From Anaeramoeba flamelloides (Eukaryota > Metamonada > Anaeramoebidae), in NCBI GenBank assembly GCA_027625915.1, contig JANTQA010000023.1, positions 4,340,001 to 4,404,000 of the forward strand: a stretch of DNA of 64,000 bases. Reading direction: 5' to 3'. Below are positions 25,710 to 37,360 of the stretch, one piece after another; position 1 is the stretch's first letter; each line of letters starts with the position of its first letter. The position numbers were made by a program, and so were the translations under genes. Below the pieces are notes generated by a model that made no database searches, had not been told where the DNA came from, and saw only the letters and a list, made by a program, of their open reading frames with translations.

Positions 25710-25816
25710 TTTTTTGTTTTTTGTTTTTTTGTTTTTTTTTTTGTTTTCTTAATATTTTGTTTGTTGAATTTTTTTTTCATCTCCCAGATGAAAAACCAAT
25801 AATAACCAAGATCAAG

Positions 25817-26557
25817 TTACATAAAAAATTGGGAATTATCATTTTGAGAATTATCGTTGAGATTTAATAACCATTGGTTGTACTGAGACAAGTAATCATT
25901 ATTTTTGAGATTTGGTTTTTTCTCGTTTTCTTGTTGATCAATTTGCAAACTGAAATCGTCCTCAAACAGGCCAACTCGTTGAAAGTCATGAATTGCACTT
26001 TGAAGATTCATTTCCAAATCTTCATAGAAATTATTTGGGGTTGGGGAATCAATTTCATAAATATCGTTTGAAGACAAAACAGCTTCTACTTCTACTTGCA
26101 CCTCTTCGCTTTTGGCTTCTTCTTGTACTTGTTCGTTTTTGTCTTCTGTTTGTTCTTGTCTTTCTTCTTTTTGTTCTTTTTGTTCCCGAACACTCTGAAC
26201 GGAACTGTTATTTTTTTGGAGTTGTTCAATTAATACGCGTAACTCTTCATTTTCGTTTTGCACTTTTTCGAGTTGAGAGTTCAGATTTGAGTTTTGTTCT
26301 TTTAAGGTTTTGGTTTCTTTTTCTAATTGTTCGACATAGATCTTTCGGCGTTCACGAAATTTTCTTGCGTTGATCCTGTTTCGTTCTTTGCGATGGTTTT
26401 TATTTGTACGGACATTTTTTGTTGGTGACTTAGTTTGAGATGCAGCCTTATTAGTATTTTTTTGTTCCGTTAACATACGACGCCTTGCGTTTTTTGTCTT
26501 TGTACTTGTTCTTCTGGAAACGGTAATGATTTGTCTTTTACGGGTTTTGGTTGACAT
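25817..26557 (-). CDS. bZIP transcription factor, single exon
   Basis: 246 residues, no intron, TAA stop. The basic region (about residues 52-72) reads RKERNRINARKFRERRK. Asn60 and Arg68 fit the N-x7-R rule, and the first zipper leucine, L78, comes exactly ten residues after R68. Heptad positions L78, L85, L92, V99, L106 and L113 form the dimerising coiled coil. The N-terminal 50 residues are very basic (likely nuclear targeting). A Glu/Gln-rich stretch at about 125-160 and an acidic, Asn-rich C-terminus may be activating or regulatory. Expected role: a nuclear DNA-binding homo- or heterodimer. Its subfamily (CREB/ATF-like or other) cannot be told from the sequence alone. The intronless structure plus a long A-run downstream could indicate a retrocopy, but DDI1 and UTP13 here are also intronless. 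Confidence 0.85.
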   Translation of the reverse strand: MSTKTRKRQIITVSRRTSTKTKNARRRMLTEQKNTNKAASQTKSPTKNVRTNKNHRKERNRINARKFRERRKIYVEQLEKETKTLKEQNSNLNSQLEKVQNENEELRVLIEQLQKNNSSVQSVREQKEQKEERQEQTEDKNEQVQEEAKSEEVQVEVEAVLSSNDIYEIDSPTPNNFYEDLEMNLQSAIHDFQRVGLFEDDFSLQIDQQENEKKPNLKNNDYLSQYNQWLLNLNDNSQNDNSQFFM

Positions 26558-26769
26558 AAGAAAATTATAATAAGGGAATGAAAGTAAAAAAAAAAAAAAA
26601 TCTATAAAAATAAAAAAGAAAGAAAATCTAAAAAAAAATCAAAAAGACTCTAAATAAAAAAAATGAAAAAACTCGACTATTTTTTTTGAATTTTTGGTAC
26701 TAAGCATTTTGATCTGTTTTAGATTGTTTTTTTTTTTTGATTTGTGGTTCTTTTCGAGTAAATAGTTAT

Positions 26770-27020
26770 TTATTAAGGGAATAAGATTAATTAAAAATAA
26801 AATGAAATCTTGTCTAGATCTCTGAAACATTTTTACTATTTGGTTTGTGTTTCGACTTATGAAATGGATGAGTTAACCTGATATTAAAAATAGATGAATA
26901 AAAGTATTTTTTTTGAAATCCAAAATTCGCATGTTTCCAATATACAACAAGTAAAAAGTAACCAATTATTTTTATTAATATTAGAACAATTTGTAAAAAT
27001 GGTATAAAATATTTTGATTT
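26770..27020 (+). repeat. dispersed repeat family J, copy 2
   Basis: Same order of shared blocks as 15321-15560 (AAAATGAAATCTTG, GTGTTTCGACTTATGAAAT, GAAATCCAAAATTCGCATG). Both copies share orientation. It ends about 120 bases before the TTAA element. Confidence 0.5.
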
Positions 27021-27138
27021 TGAGGGTTTAGTGTTGGAAACCACTTTGTTTGTTGAAAAAAGAATTTGTAAGTTATTTAATTTATTAATTAAAAATTTTT
27101 GAATGGATAAATACAAACATCAGGTTTTTAAAGTTTAA

Positions 27139-28528
27139 GGGAGTAGCTACACGATAAAGCATGATAAAAATTGGAGAGAGATGAGATAAGAACATTTTAT
27201 TTTAGTGGCGTGTGATCGTAGATTCTCGAAAAATTTTTTTAAAAAAATTATTGATATTTTTTTTTTAGTAATGATCAACAATTAAAAAAAAGAGATGATA
27301 TTGATAAAATAGTTTTTTTTTTTTTTTTATTTTTTTATTAAAATAAACTTAATTCCATTAATTTGGGCACAGTTTAAACAGTTGGAAAAATAACAATAAC
27401 ATGATTTACATCCAATTGGAAATTAATTTTAATTCAACAAACTATTTCATTTTTTGTCTTTTTTGTTTTTGTTTTCATTTTCTATTTCTGAAGTTACTTA
27501 ATCGGTTTAGTTAGATCTGAAAATTTTTTATAGATGGTTGATAGATGGTTACAGTTGAGTTTCTTAAATTGAAAACCCCACATACAACCGGTGCATGGTA
27601 TCTTGTCATTTAAACAATCTACCATTGTTGGTGTAATTTTAACAAATCTACCAATATATTTTTTGCTCAAACTCTCTCATTTCAGCTCGTTTGCTTATTT
27701 TAGACACACTTGTTTTGATTTTTTGTTTTATATTGTTTTCTTATATTTGGATGAAAATGATTACTTAAAAAACCATTAATACTATGTTACTTAAATGTGG
27801 TTTTATATTACGTTTGGAAAAATATCATAAATTGAGTTTTTTTATTCCTATTTTTGATTTTAGATGTGTCCAAATTTTTGGAATGGGGTTTAGTTTTTTT
27901 TTTTTTTTTGGGGGGGGGGTGATAATTTCAGATTCTTTGATTAAAACTTATAGCTATTTTGTGGTTTAAACTTTGATAACATATACTCATATTTACTTCT
28001 CATATTCCACTAAACCCAACAATTTAAAATCCTAACAAGTAATAATTTGACTTAATTATTCTTTTTTTTTGGAATCTTCTAGCTATTTAAGTCACATTTA
28101 TGTTTCCTTTTATGATTCTCTCAATTGTAATATTGTTGTTCTTTTTAAACAAAATCCATTAATCCCAAATACTACTAATAAAAAATATTTCTAATTGCTT
28201 TATGTTGTCAGGATTAGAAAAATCTCAAAAATGATGAAAAAATAAAAAAATGAAAAAAATGAAAAAATTAAATGCCACAATAGAATGATAAGAGAAGGAT
28301 AAAAGATAAGTCATTCAACATTCAAAACACTATTTTAAGCAATTCAACTCAACATTCTATTGTGGCAATTTCTTTGAGACTTTGAAAAAAAAATTAAAAA
28401 AATTTAATGAATGAAGTGCTTTAAATGATAAAAATCAATGAGGTACAACCAGAGTAAAAAATTTTATTTTCTGATCCTCTTCAGAATTGCACAAAAGTGA
28501 AAAATTTTTCTTTACTGTGGCTACTCCC
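27139..28528. mobile_element. 1.39-kb element with TTAA flanks and ~20-bp terminal inverted repeats
   Basis: The left end reads TTAA then GGGAGTAGCTACACGATAAA. The right end, read inwards, gives TTAA then GGGAGTAGCCACAGTAAAG. TTAA duplications lie at 27135-27138 and 28529-28532. TTAA targets are the hallmark of piggyBac-type DNA transposons, so a non-autonomous or decayed member is plausible. The termini do not start with the usual CCC, and no transposase frame exists inside (the longest ORFs are about 60 residues and unrecognised). A G9 run at 27911-27919 and a hairpin at 28274-28366 lie within. Confidence 0.6.
28274..28366. repeat. hairpin inside the TTAA element
   Basis: GCCACAATAGAATG (28274-28287) and its exact reverse complement (28353-28366) form a 14-bp stem with a 65-base loop. 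Confidence 0.7.
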
Positions 28529-29599
28529 TTAAGGGAAAAGATCAGAATACCATTTTTGAAATTTTTTTCAAATGGAAGATCACAAGACAATAAAAGATTT
28601 TTGAAAGAGATTATATTAAAAATTTGAAATGAAAATATCAGCCACTGCTCTATTTGTGAAAATAATTAAAGTATAGAAGAGTTGAAATGTTAATGTTTCT
28701 AAAATTAAAATATTTTTTTGAGTAAATTTCTTGTTTTTTATGTTTTTTATTGAATTTAGAAATGTATTCTGAAGTAAAAACTTTAAATTAACCCTAGAAC
28801 AACCTAAAAAATATATAACTGGTAAGATGGTGTTTCAATTTAATAAATCTTTTCTTTTTTAAATTTCAAGTTAGAAAGATCATCTTTCTGAAAATACTTG
28901 TTGAAATCAAAAATATAAAAGTAATTTATTCTTTAATTTTCAAGTTCCTTAATCCAAGTTATTAGTAAGGTCACCAAATCAAAATTTATTGTTAAAATTG
29001 CAATTTTTGATTAAGGACTGGGTCATTATGGTGTAAAATAATTGATTGAAATTTAAATATAAACATTTACAATTTTTTATTAGAACATAATAATGATCAT
29101 AAAACTGACCAACATTTGATTTACCAATCTCAAAAAATCAAAAATCAAAAAAGAGGACCTTTTATGAAAAAATCTGCCAAAGATCAACACCCAATTTCCA
29201 ATTATAATAGTTGTGAAATTTTATTGTGAAAGCACGGGTGTTAGTTTCGAAGTATCTCTTGATAGAACTTTTTGAGATCTTTACGATCAATTTTTTTCTT
29301 TTTTTTTTTATTTCTCAAATGATCAGTTATTTTAATCTCAAGAATAATACAAAATCCTTAATCTATAAATTTTCGAGAGTTGCAAAATAACCAAAAATTA
29401 GAATAAAACGAATTAAATTGGTCATGTACTTTATAGAAAGCAATCTGTTTCTCAATTGATAAAATATCATCATTTGGTTGTATTACGCAAGATCAAAATT
29501 TTTGTTTTTAAATTTGATTTTTTCGTTTGGGAATCTTAAAAACAGGAAAAAAGATTGTCTTTTTTTCTAAATTTTAATTTTTTTTATTGAGAAATACTT

Positions 29600-30160
29600 T
29601 TTAACATTTTTTTTTTTATTTTTGGAAATGGTGATTCTTTTTTAAAAAAGTAATTCAGTTTCAAAAATAATTTTTTTTATATCAAGATCAATAGTCACTT
29701 GGTAAAAATGTGTTATTCTAATGGTTATTGAAACCGTGGAAATGATTGTTGAGAAATAATATTGATTTCTATTGCAATTCTATTCGATCTTTGAAATTGA
29801 TATTTAAATACAGTCAGTTTCACTTTTAAGGCACAAACTTTCAATAAAATTTAAGGCACAAAAAAATCTCAAATTAAGGCACAAAATTTGGAATTTTTTT
29901 TTTACAATTTATTTTTACGAGAATTTGAATTTTGTGCTTTAATTTGAGATTTTTTTTTTGCCTTAAATTTCGTTGAAAGTTTGTGCCTTAAAAGTGAAAC
30001 TGACTGTAATAAATGTCAAGATTTTTAATATTCCTTTTCATTTTTTAAATATTATTCCACAAATTACAACCCACTTCTTTCTGGACCCGATTTAAAATTG
30101 AAAAATATTGAAAATGAAGTGAAAATTTTTTCCTATTTAGATTTCAAAAACTCGCAATTT
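29600..30160 (+). repeat. family C copy 2, interrupted by a foldback element
   Basis: 29640-29808 is nearly identical to 23320-23480 of the first copy, which suggests recent amplification or conversion. It is cut by the 196-bp foldback at 29811-30006 and resumes at 30007 with TAATAAATGT as in copy 1. Confidence 0.65.
29811..30006. repeat. 196-bp foldback MITE (family A, copy 1)
   Basis: Near-perfect palindrome: the left end CAGTCAGTTTCACTTTTAAG mirrors the right end CTTAAAAGTGAAACTGACTG. TA flanks both ends (29809-29810, 30007-30008). The uninterrupted site at about 23474 in family C copy 1 has a single TA, so TA was duplicated on insertion. TA duplication and CAGT termini fit a Tc1/mariner-derived non-autonomous element. 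Confidence 0.85.
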
Positions 30161-32262
30161 TCACAATCAATATAAATTTTTTATTTCAAATGATCAAATA
30201 ATCTTTACTCAAATTTGGTTGAAAAAACCACTATTATCTCATCAAACTATTAAAAAATGAAAATCTTGAATTATAATTTAGATCTTATTTATTAACTATT
30301 GATCGATATTACTTTTTTTAAATTTGAAGACAGTAGTCGTTTATTCCCTTAGTTTGATTTGGATCATTGAAAGTTTTCAATTTTTCTTCTTTTCTCAAAA
30401 GTCTTTAAACCAAATTTTTTTTTTTATTGATCTTGAAAAGGAAAAAATAATATTCTAAGATCAATTTTTTTTTTTTTTTAAAAAATAAACCTCAAATTAT
30501 TTTATTCTAATAAAAATCAAGGTCTTCAATTTCAAAAAGCAATTTAGTAAAAAATTATGGAATTCTAAATTTAATATTCTACTTTTCAAAAATTATTAAT
30601 ATAGAAATCAATTTCAAATTTTACTTTAATACTGTTACAATTAAATTATAAGAATAACAATTGAAGATTGGTGTTTAAATTAGGAAGAGTCGAATAAAAA
30701 TCTCAAGAAGAAACTTTTTTAATTGTTTTGTGAAGATATAAGGGGTGACAAATAACACTCAAGTAAAATATTTTGGTAACTTGTTATAAATAAATACTTG
30801 TCTGAATCGGAAAAAAAAAAAAAAATTAGTAGAAAGTATAGTTGATTCTAATCTAACAAAACGAATTTAAAAAAGTGTTCTAATAATTATTTTTAAAATT
30901 CTCTATTAGTCGACTTAAAATGTCGGACCCAACACTCTGTGAAACTGGAATTTAAATTTTTTAAAAACTAACTAAATTCACGTTTTAAAATAATGTTTTT
31001 TTCTCATTTGCAAATTTTTACTTTATTTTAATAACCTAGACGAATTTTATTAAACTTGAAAAAAGGGTAAAAATCAAAAATTGCATTGATCATATAATCT
31101 AAGGGTAAATTTAATCGGAGAAGGGGGGGTATTGGGGTGGCAGTATTGTAAAAAAGTTCGAAAAATTTCTTTACTGGTAAATTTTGGTTTTTTCAAAAAA
31201 TCTTTGTAAATTATTTGAATTTCACAAATATTATTTCTTCCTAATGAATAATAGTTTAAAAAGTGGACCACAAATCAAAAAGTTTTATTGAAAAAAACAA
31301 AGATCTTCACATCTCAGTTACGAAATGATATTATTATAGATTGAATTTACCTCTGTCTTTAACTTGAAGACATATTTTGATTAATGTAATTTGTTTTACA
31401 CCTTTCAAATAGTTTAAATTAAGAAGAAAGAGTATGTGATAGGTTCTTTCTAAAATAGTTCATTTCCAGATTATTTGTTATCAAAAAAAGTGAAAATGAA
31501 ATTTCCGAAAAGGTAAAGAAATCAAAAAGATCAATTGTTTGCTTTTTGTTTGTGACAAAAAAAAAAAAAATTTAGTAATTATGACAGATTATTTCATATT
31601 GTAAATTCAAGCTCTTTATTATTACTTAAGACACGAATAATTGACAATAATAAAGAAAGAATGAAAAAAAACACGATTCCAGTTATGGGGCATTTGTTGT
31701 GTGAATTACCAGGCGGGAGGAGTGATCTTTTGTTTTATTAATTTATCAAGAAAAAATGTGATAAAAAGAAATCTTTAATTCTTAGCTACAAATTAAATAT
31801 TGTTGAGACAACAACCCTTTAATCCTTTGACTAAAGGAAAAAATAGCATTAGATTTTTGTTCTCAAGAAGGATATTTTTCTTCTTTTTTATTAAAAATAT
31901 TTTAGTTTTTCCGCTTAACCTTACAGGGAAACTACCTATTTTCAGTCTGTTTTATTGTATTTTTAGATTTATTTTTCATCAAATAAAGTAAAAAAAAAAA
32001 AAAAGAATCAACACAAGACAAAAATTTCAATCCTGAAATTAACGAAAAGTATTCAAAAGGTAAAAAATACACCGACTTAAAACAATTCTTTTTTTGAACA
32101 AAATAAGAATTTCTTATTTGAGGATTATCAAAAATATAAATGAGATTTTCTGAAAGCAGGGTGAAAACAATACCTCAGGATTTATTTTAAATAAATGGCC
32201 AAATAATGACTTTGGTTTATGTTCGAAAATCAATTTTTTTCAAAACACTTTTTAAAAATAAC

Positions 32263-32859
32263 ATGTCAAAACAAATACAACTAGAAGTTTATTTTAATAA
32301 AGCACTAAATTTGATACCTAGCGACTTCAATGTAACACTCTTTTTTTTATAAAACACAACCTTCTCTCAAAACACATCACTCAAAACCAACTCTTTCTTT
32401 TGAATTACTTTTTAAAAATTTAATCTTTTCTCTGATTAGGGTAAAAGTGATCCATATTGCAAAGTGCTTCTTGATGGTAAGAAATTGGGGAAATGTAAAA
32501 AGAAAAAGAAAACACTCAACCCTGTTTGGAACGAACGAAAGACCTTCAAACTAAAAGGTACCTTTGAACAATTGTACCACAAACACATTTCAATAAACGT
32601 GATGGATTGGGATCTGATCTCAAGCGATGACTTTATTGGCTTCTGGAAAGGAATTCAAATATGTGAATTACCACCTAACAAAGAGGTACAATACATCGAC
32701 AAATTGACAAAAGTGAAATCTGGCTCTTTGAACATTTCGTTAAAGTTGGTAACACCCAAAGAGGTACAAAAAAAATGGGAAGAAAAAAAATTGAAAAAAA
32801 AGCTGGAAATTACAAAAGAAAAAGCGAAAAATAGAAAACTTGACAAAAAAATCCACTAA
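32263..32859 (+). CDS. C2-domain protein, two exons
   Basis: Exon 1 (32263-32331) ends in a GTAACA donor. A 108-bp intron leads to exon 2 (32440-32859), joined in phase 0, giving 162 residues. The whole protein is one C2 beta-sandwich plus a Lys-rich charged tail. Strand 1 is LEVYFNKALNLIPSDFN and continues into GKSDPYCKV. KKKKTLNPVWNE and MDWDLISSDDFIG follow. The acidic Ca2+ ligands expected in loops 1 and 3 are present (D21 and D27; D-W-D and a following D-D), so calcium-dependent membrane binding is plausible. A KCKKKKKT stretch on strands 3-4 could bind anionic lipid. The tail (about residues 126-162) is a Lys/Glu-rich helix ending in KIH. Such small stand-alone C2 proteins occur in amoebae; the partner or membrane target is unknown. 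The start was chosen as the first ATG upstream in frame with strand 1. Confidence 0.85.
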
Positions 32860-33920
32860 TAGGTGTTTGGTTGTTTTTTTTTTCTAATTTTACATCTCTT
32901 AAGGAATGTTGTTTGAAAATTAACTCCTGTGAATAAAAATAAATTTATTTTTTTAAATTTTATTTTTTTGAATTTGCAATTTTCTCTTCTGGTTTTCTCA
33001 TTTCAGAAATTTATTCTTTCCTCAATTTACCCTCATCTTGTTTGAAACTCAAATTTTTGCGGTTACGAATAACGAATTATTTCTCATTGATCATAGTAAA
33101 AATTGTTGAAAACAGATGAAAATTTTTATTTTTTTTTCTTTGAGGAAAAAGTAATACTTTTGAAAACTTTCAACTCTTAACCGCATAATAAAGAGATCAA
33201 AATTTTCAATTCGCTTTTCCAAAAATAAACTCTCACAATATTTAAAATAAATTTATAAAAGTCTATCTTACTTAAAAAAAAGAATGAAATTATGAATAAT
33301 TTAAGATTCTTTTCAGAATGAAAAATTTGAACTTTTACTTGATTTTAAAAAATCTTATTTTTAGAATGATGAATGAAATTATTTGATACATTTATTTTGA
33401 AACAATTAGCAACTCGACCTGATCAACATTTTTTTTTTATTCGTTCTAAGTAGTTGAATAAAAGTAAAATTTACAGACTGGTACAGAAAAAAAATGAGAC
33501 AAGTAAAAAAAGAGGTACACTTCTTTCATCAAAAATTAAAAATTTAATTGTTAAAATTAGTAAAACTGATCAAAAGTATCAGTATTTTTTGAAGATAATA
33601 AGAATCCAAATGAGAATAAAACCTTTTAAGAACTAGAGTTTTTAACTTAGATTTCCTTCATTTCAGTTTCATCAAGATCCTTCAAATGAATTTCTTAAAA
33701 ATCAAATTCCTTTCATTTTTGGTTGAATAAAGAAGCAAAAATGTATAAAAAGTACATTTTTTGTACAAATCATTTCTGACAAATTATAAGTTTCAGAGAT
33801 AATTCTTAATATTTAAACGGAATTATTTTGTGAGTACTTGTAAAAAATTTGATTCACCTTTCAATAAAGTAATTGTGAAATGACCAATTACTGATTTTTA
33901 AAAATTTTTTATTATTAATC

Positions 33921-34476
33921 TTAAGGTTTACAATCCCTGAAATTGAAAACAAGATTATCTTATGTAGGGTTTATTGATTTGTTAATTTGGTTCTTAGCTT
34001 ATCGATCTTTGATTTGGAATGAGTTTTATTCGTGGTTCAAAAGGGCAATTTTTGACAATTTATTTTTAATTTTTCCGAAATCAGAAATGAAGAGTCTAAG
34101 ATTACTAGATTGATAGGTGTTTAAGAATAAATTTAAATTTTTGGGTTGTAGAAGAAAATGTGATTTACTTTTTTCTCAATTAGCTAATGAAAAAAAATTG
34201 TGTTTTAAAAGCACCGAATACCACCATACCTAAGAAAAAAGTTCCATCAACAACCTCCAAATCACATTTTATTATAACTTAAGTTCCAGCCAATTAATCT
34301 TATACTCTTCATTTCTGATTTCGGAAAAATTAAAAATAAATTGTCAAAAATTGCCATTTTGAACCACGAATAAAACTCATTCCAAATCAAAGATCGATAA
34401 GCTAAGAACCAAATTAACAAACCAATAAACCCTACATAAGATAATCTTGTTTTCAATTTCAGGGATGTGAACCTTA
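33921..34476. repeat. foldback element with ~190-bp arms (family F)
   Basis: 33921 to about 34110 and about 34285-34476 are inverted copies with few differences. The outer ends read TTAAGGTTTACAATCCCTGA and CAGGGATGTGAACCTTAA. The arms are long and similar, so it is probably young. The 64-residue ORF spanning the right arm is an artefact of the palindrome. TTAA at both outer ends may be a target duplication or part of the terminus. Confidence 0.7.
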
Positions 34477-35476
34477 ATAGAACCTTGAAAACTTTATTTT
34501 TAAAAAATCTAAATGAATATCAAGATTGAAGGTTAATGGCACACGGAAGAAATCAATTTAAAATAAAAAGTACTAACTGGGGAATTACTTATTTTTAAAA
34601 TGACACTTAAAATGGAAAAGATAAAAAAATATGATAATTTTTTCTTAGTTTCTGGCAAAGATTTAGTTTTATAATAAAATATTCGATTTTTAAGACATTC
34701 TTCAAGAGAATATCCCAATGTAACTGAAATGAAGGAAATCGAAGTTAACAACTATACTTCTTAAAAGGTATTAATCACATTTGGATTCTTATTATCTTCA
34801 AAAAATCCCGATACTTTTGATCAGTTTTACTAATTTCAACAATTAAATTTTTAATTTTGCAAATTAAGTGACCCACTTTTTTTCCTTTGTCCCATTTTTT
34901 TTTGGCAACAGCGAATTTTATTTTCCTTATCAATTGATAAAAAAGTTCGTTCATTTACCTTATCCCTTTTCAGATTGAACCACAAAACATACAACATATA
35001 CTTGATAATCTATTTGAAAAAGGAAAATGAAAATGAAATGAAAATTTTATCATCATTTTTTAAGGAATTTAGATACAAGCTAAAAAGAATGAATTGTCCT
35101 GTTTGAACATACTCTTTTAAGGACTGGGAGACAATTTACCAAATTGTCTTAAGACCCCTACGTGCCGCCCATTTAAATTCTAAAGTCAAGTTCAATGGAA
35201 TTATTCTCCAATTTGGATTAAAAAAATATTTTATAAACGTATTTTTTTAGAAAAAATTCAGAACAAGAAATTTAGAGATCTGTAAACCCGATCACCTTTA
35301 TTAAGCAATGCGGGAACGAAAAAGAAATTTAAGCAATATTTTTTAACCTAAACAATCAAGATCAATAAAAACACTCACACTAAACAATACACACAATTGA
35401 AGATCGCATTGCCCATGCTTTTTGACTATTTGTTTAACTTTAATTATTACATTTACTCCACCAATCTTAATAATTA

Positions 35477-35675
35477 CAGCCAATTCCACTTTTAAGGCAC
35501 AAACTTTGAACGAAATTTTAAGGAACAAAAAAATCTCAAATTAAGTTACATAATTTGCAATTTTTTTTTTTACAATTTATTTTACTGGAATCTGAATTTT
35601 TAAACCTTAATTTGAGATTTTTTTTTGAGACTTATTGTTCATTGAAAGTTTGTGCCTTAAAAGTGGAAATTACTT
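35477..35675. repeat. family A foldback, copy 2
   Basis: The left end CAGCCAATTCCACTTTTAAG and right end CTTAAAAGTGGAAATTACTT are a diverged version of the 29811-30006 element. TA lies outside both ends. Older than copy 1. Confidence 0.65.
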
Positions 35676-36373
35676 TATTAGTAATTGTTTGTGATTGTTT
35701 TTTCTTGTATTGATGTTCACATCAACACTTTCATATATACTTTTTACTCTATTTGATTTTTTGAACAGAATCTCGATTACTAAGGGACTAGTCACTATTA
35801 TTTTTTTGACCTATTTCTAAATAAGTATTGCTTATCTAGAAACATGTTTAAAGGTGTAAATAAACATGTCTTTCAAATCAAAGTAATTGGCAAAGAACTC
35901 CCTCGCTCTATTAAATTTAGGTAAAAAAAATCAATAGAGATTAGTTAGTACTGACTGAAAACACTTGATTTATTTTAATTTTTTTCATCTCAAAACACCA
36001 TTTCCAGTTTCAATACAAATTAGGATCCAAGTTTTTATCGTTAAGGTTATATGTACTTTTACATACCAAGATCTTTATGAAAAATTAATTTTGAGAAATT
36101 AATTTGTTTTTTGTTAAAAAAAAAAAATTGTGAATTCTTGAAAAATGATCTTTCTTTGATGAGAAAATGTGTATTTTGATGAATTCTATATAATTTCAAA
36201 TCCTCTGTAAAACTTTTCCTAATTTTAATCTCTGAAAAATACATAGAATAATAATTACTAATTCTTTTCCATTTTTCACGATTTTGACCTTCTTTATTAA
36301 AACCCCCTACCAAGTAAACTATTAGAATACATGATAAAAACGTATTAGAAAATTATTAACAAGGGCTTAGGGT

Positions 36374-36691
36374 ATGAACTTTTCATTTATGAAAAAATTT
36401 TGTCAAAAAGTTGTGTTTTTCTCAACCTTCTTTTTCAGTTTTAGATATAACCAAATGCAACACAGGGAAAAATATAACATTTTTCACATTTTCGATCTTT
36501 TTGATAAACATTGCGAGATTAACCAACCACCAAATCATAATAAAAACACATTTTACTATGAATTTCAATTACAGGAGTACCTGATAAATGAATATAAGCA
36601 TTTATTTCAAAATATTAATGGTAGAAAAGTTTGTTTTATTTTTACAAAAACAAGTTCTGCTTCTTTTTTTGTGAGAAGGTCTTTAAATTAA
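36374..36691 (+). CDS. orphan open frame, unrecognised
   Basis: 105 residues starting with an ATG. From residue 24 the composition is protein-like (YNQMQHREKYNIFHIFDLFD, NGRKVCFIFTKTSSASFFV) rather than a homopolymer shadow. No family recognised. A possible CAG acceptor (about 36574) and a GT (36622) inside it would also allow a short exon. Intergenic location and lack of partners keep confidence low. Confidence 0.25.
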   Translation: MNFSFMKKFCQKVVFFSTFFFSFRYNQMQHREKYNIFHIFDLFDKHCEINQPPNHNKNTFYYEFQLQEYLINEYKHLFQNINGRKVCFIFTKTSSASFFVRRSLN

Positions 36692-36755
36692 ATTTTCTAA
36701 GAAACCAACAACAATAAATAAGAAAAATATGATATCGATTTTTAAAAGTTCTACT

Positions 36756-36884
36756 ATGGTAAAAATTGAAATAGTAAATTTCAATCATCCACAAATAGAC
36801 TTAAACCCCATTTCACTCAAAGAAGCCCAAGCCAAAATGGAAAAATTCCCATTTTTACGAATAAACCAAACAAAGATTGTTTAA
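36756..36884 (+). CDS. orphan 42-residue open frame, unrecognised
   Basis: ATG to TAA. It encodes a peptide with amphipathic, protein-like content (IDLNPISLKEAQAKMEKF, PFLRINQTK), 65 bases after the preceding orphan frame and in a different frame. Together they could be remains of one gene or a terminal exon. No family recognised. Confidence 0.22.
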   Translation: MVKIEIVNFNHPQIDLNPISLKEAQAKMEKFPFLRINQTKIV

Positions 36885-37360
36885 TAATTAGATAAATAAT
36901 AAACTTCGGATTAGAACGAATAATTATAAACAAAATACATGAACAAACCATAAATTTCAAAAAAAAAAAAATGTTAAAAAAAAATTTTGGCCAACTTTAA
37001 TAGGAAGATTTCAAATAAAATTTCAAAATTTCTTGAGGACAATTAAAATTGTTTATAATAATATTATTTAATTTTAAATATATTTATTTACAAAGAAAAT
37101 ACAAAGACCCACTATTCTGGATGTTGGTTTGGTGTATTAAAGGATTTTTTTTTTCAAATTGACTTTTTACAAAACAAAAAAGCAAAAATCGAATAAAAAA
37201 AAAAATTTACTATATGAGAAAATATGATCAGATGTAAAAATGGAAAATTTTATTTAAGAAAAATAATGGACTAATATACTGTAAAAATGCTCTTTTAATT
37301 CAATAAAAAGACCCCTTTGACTGAAAAAGAGTTTATTTTCTAAAAAAAGAATATTAGTGA

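Larger units (their letters stand above)
26558..32262. other. intergenic, mobile-element-rich, no gene recognised
   Basis: This spacer holds the family J copy (26770-27020), the TTAA-flanked element (27139-28528), a family C copy with a nested foldback (29600-30160), and AT-rich sequence. The ORFs inside it are short and do not resemble proteins. Confidence 0.45.

Noticed and set aside
25556-25780. Poly-Lys ORF of 74 residues
   Set aside because: It only translates the T/A homopolymer at 25648-25745.
26814-27116. 100-residue minus-strand ORF, and the similar one at 15313-15555
   Set aside because: Both lie on the family J repeat and share sequence only at the DNA level. There is no protein-like conservation.
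34262-34456. 64-residue hydrophobic ORF
   Set aside because: It covers the right arm of the family F palindrome, and the left arm gives the same peptide in inverse orientation. No start context or homologue.
35131-35158. Small hairpin GACAATTT-acc-AAATTGTC as a terminator or RNA element
   Set aside because: The stem is short and there is no adjacent gene. Such palindromes are expected by chance in this composition.
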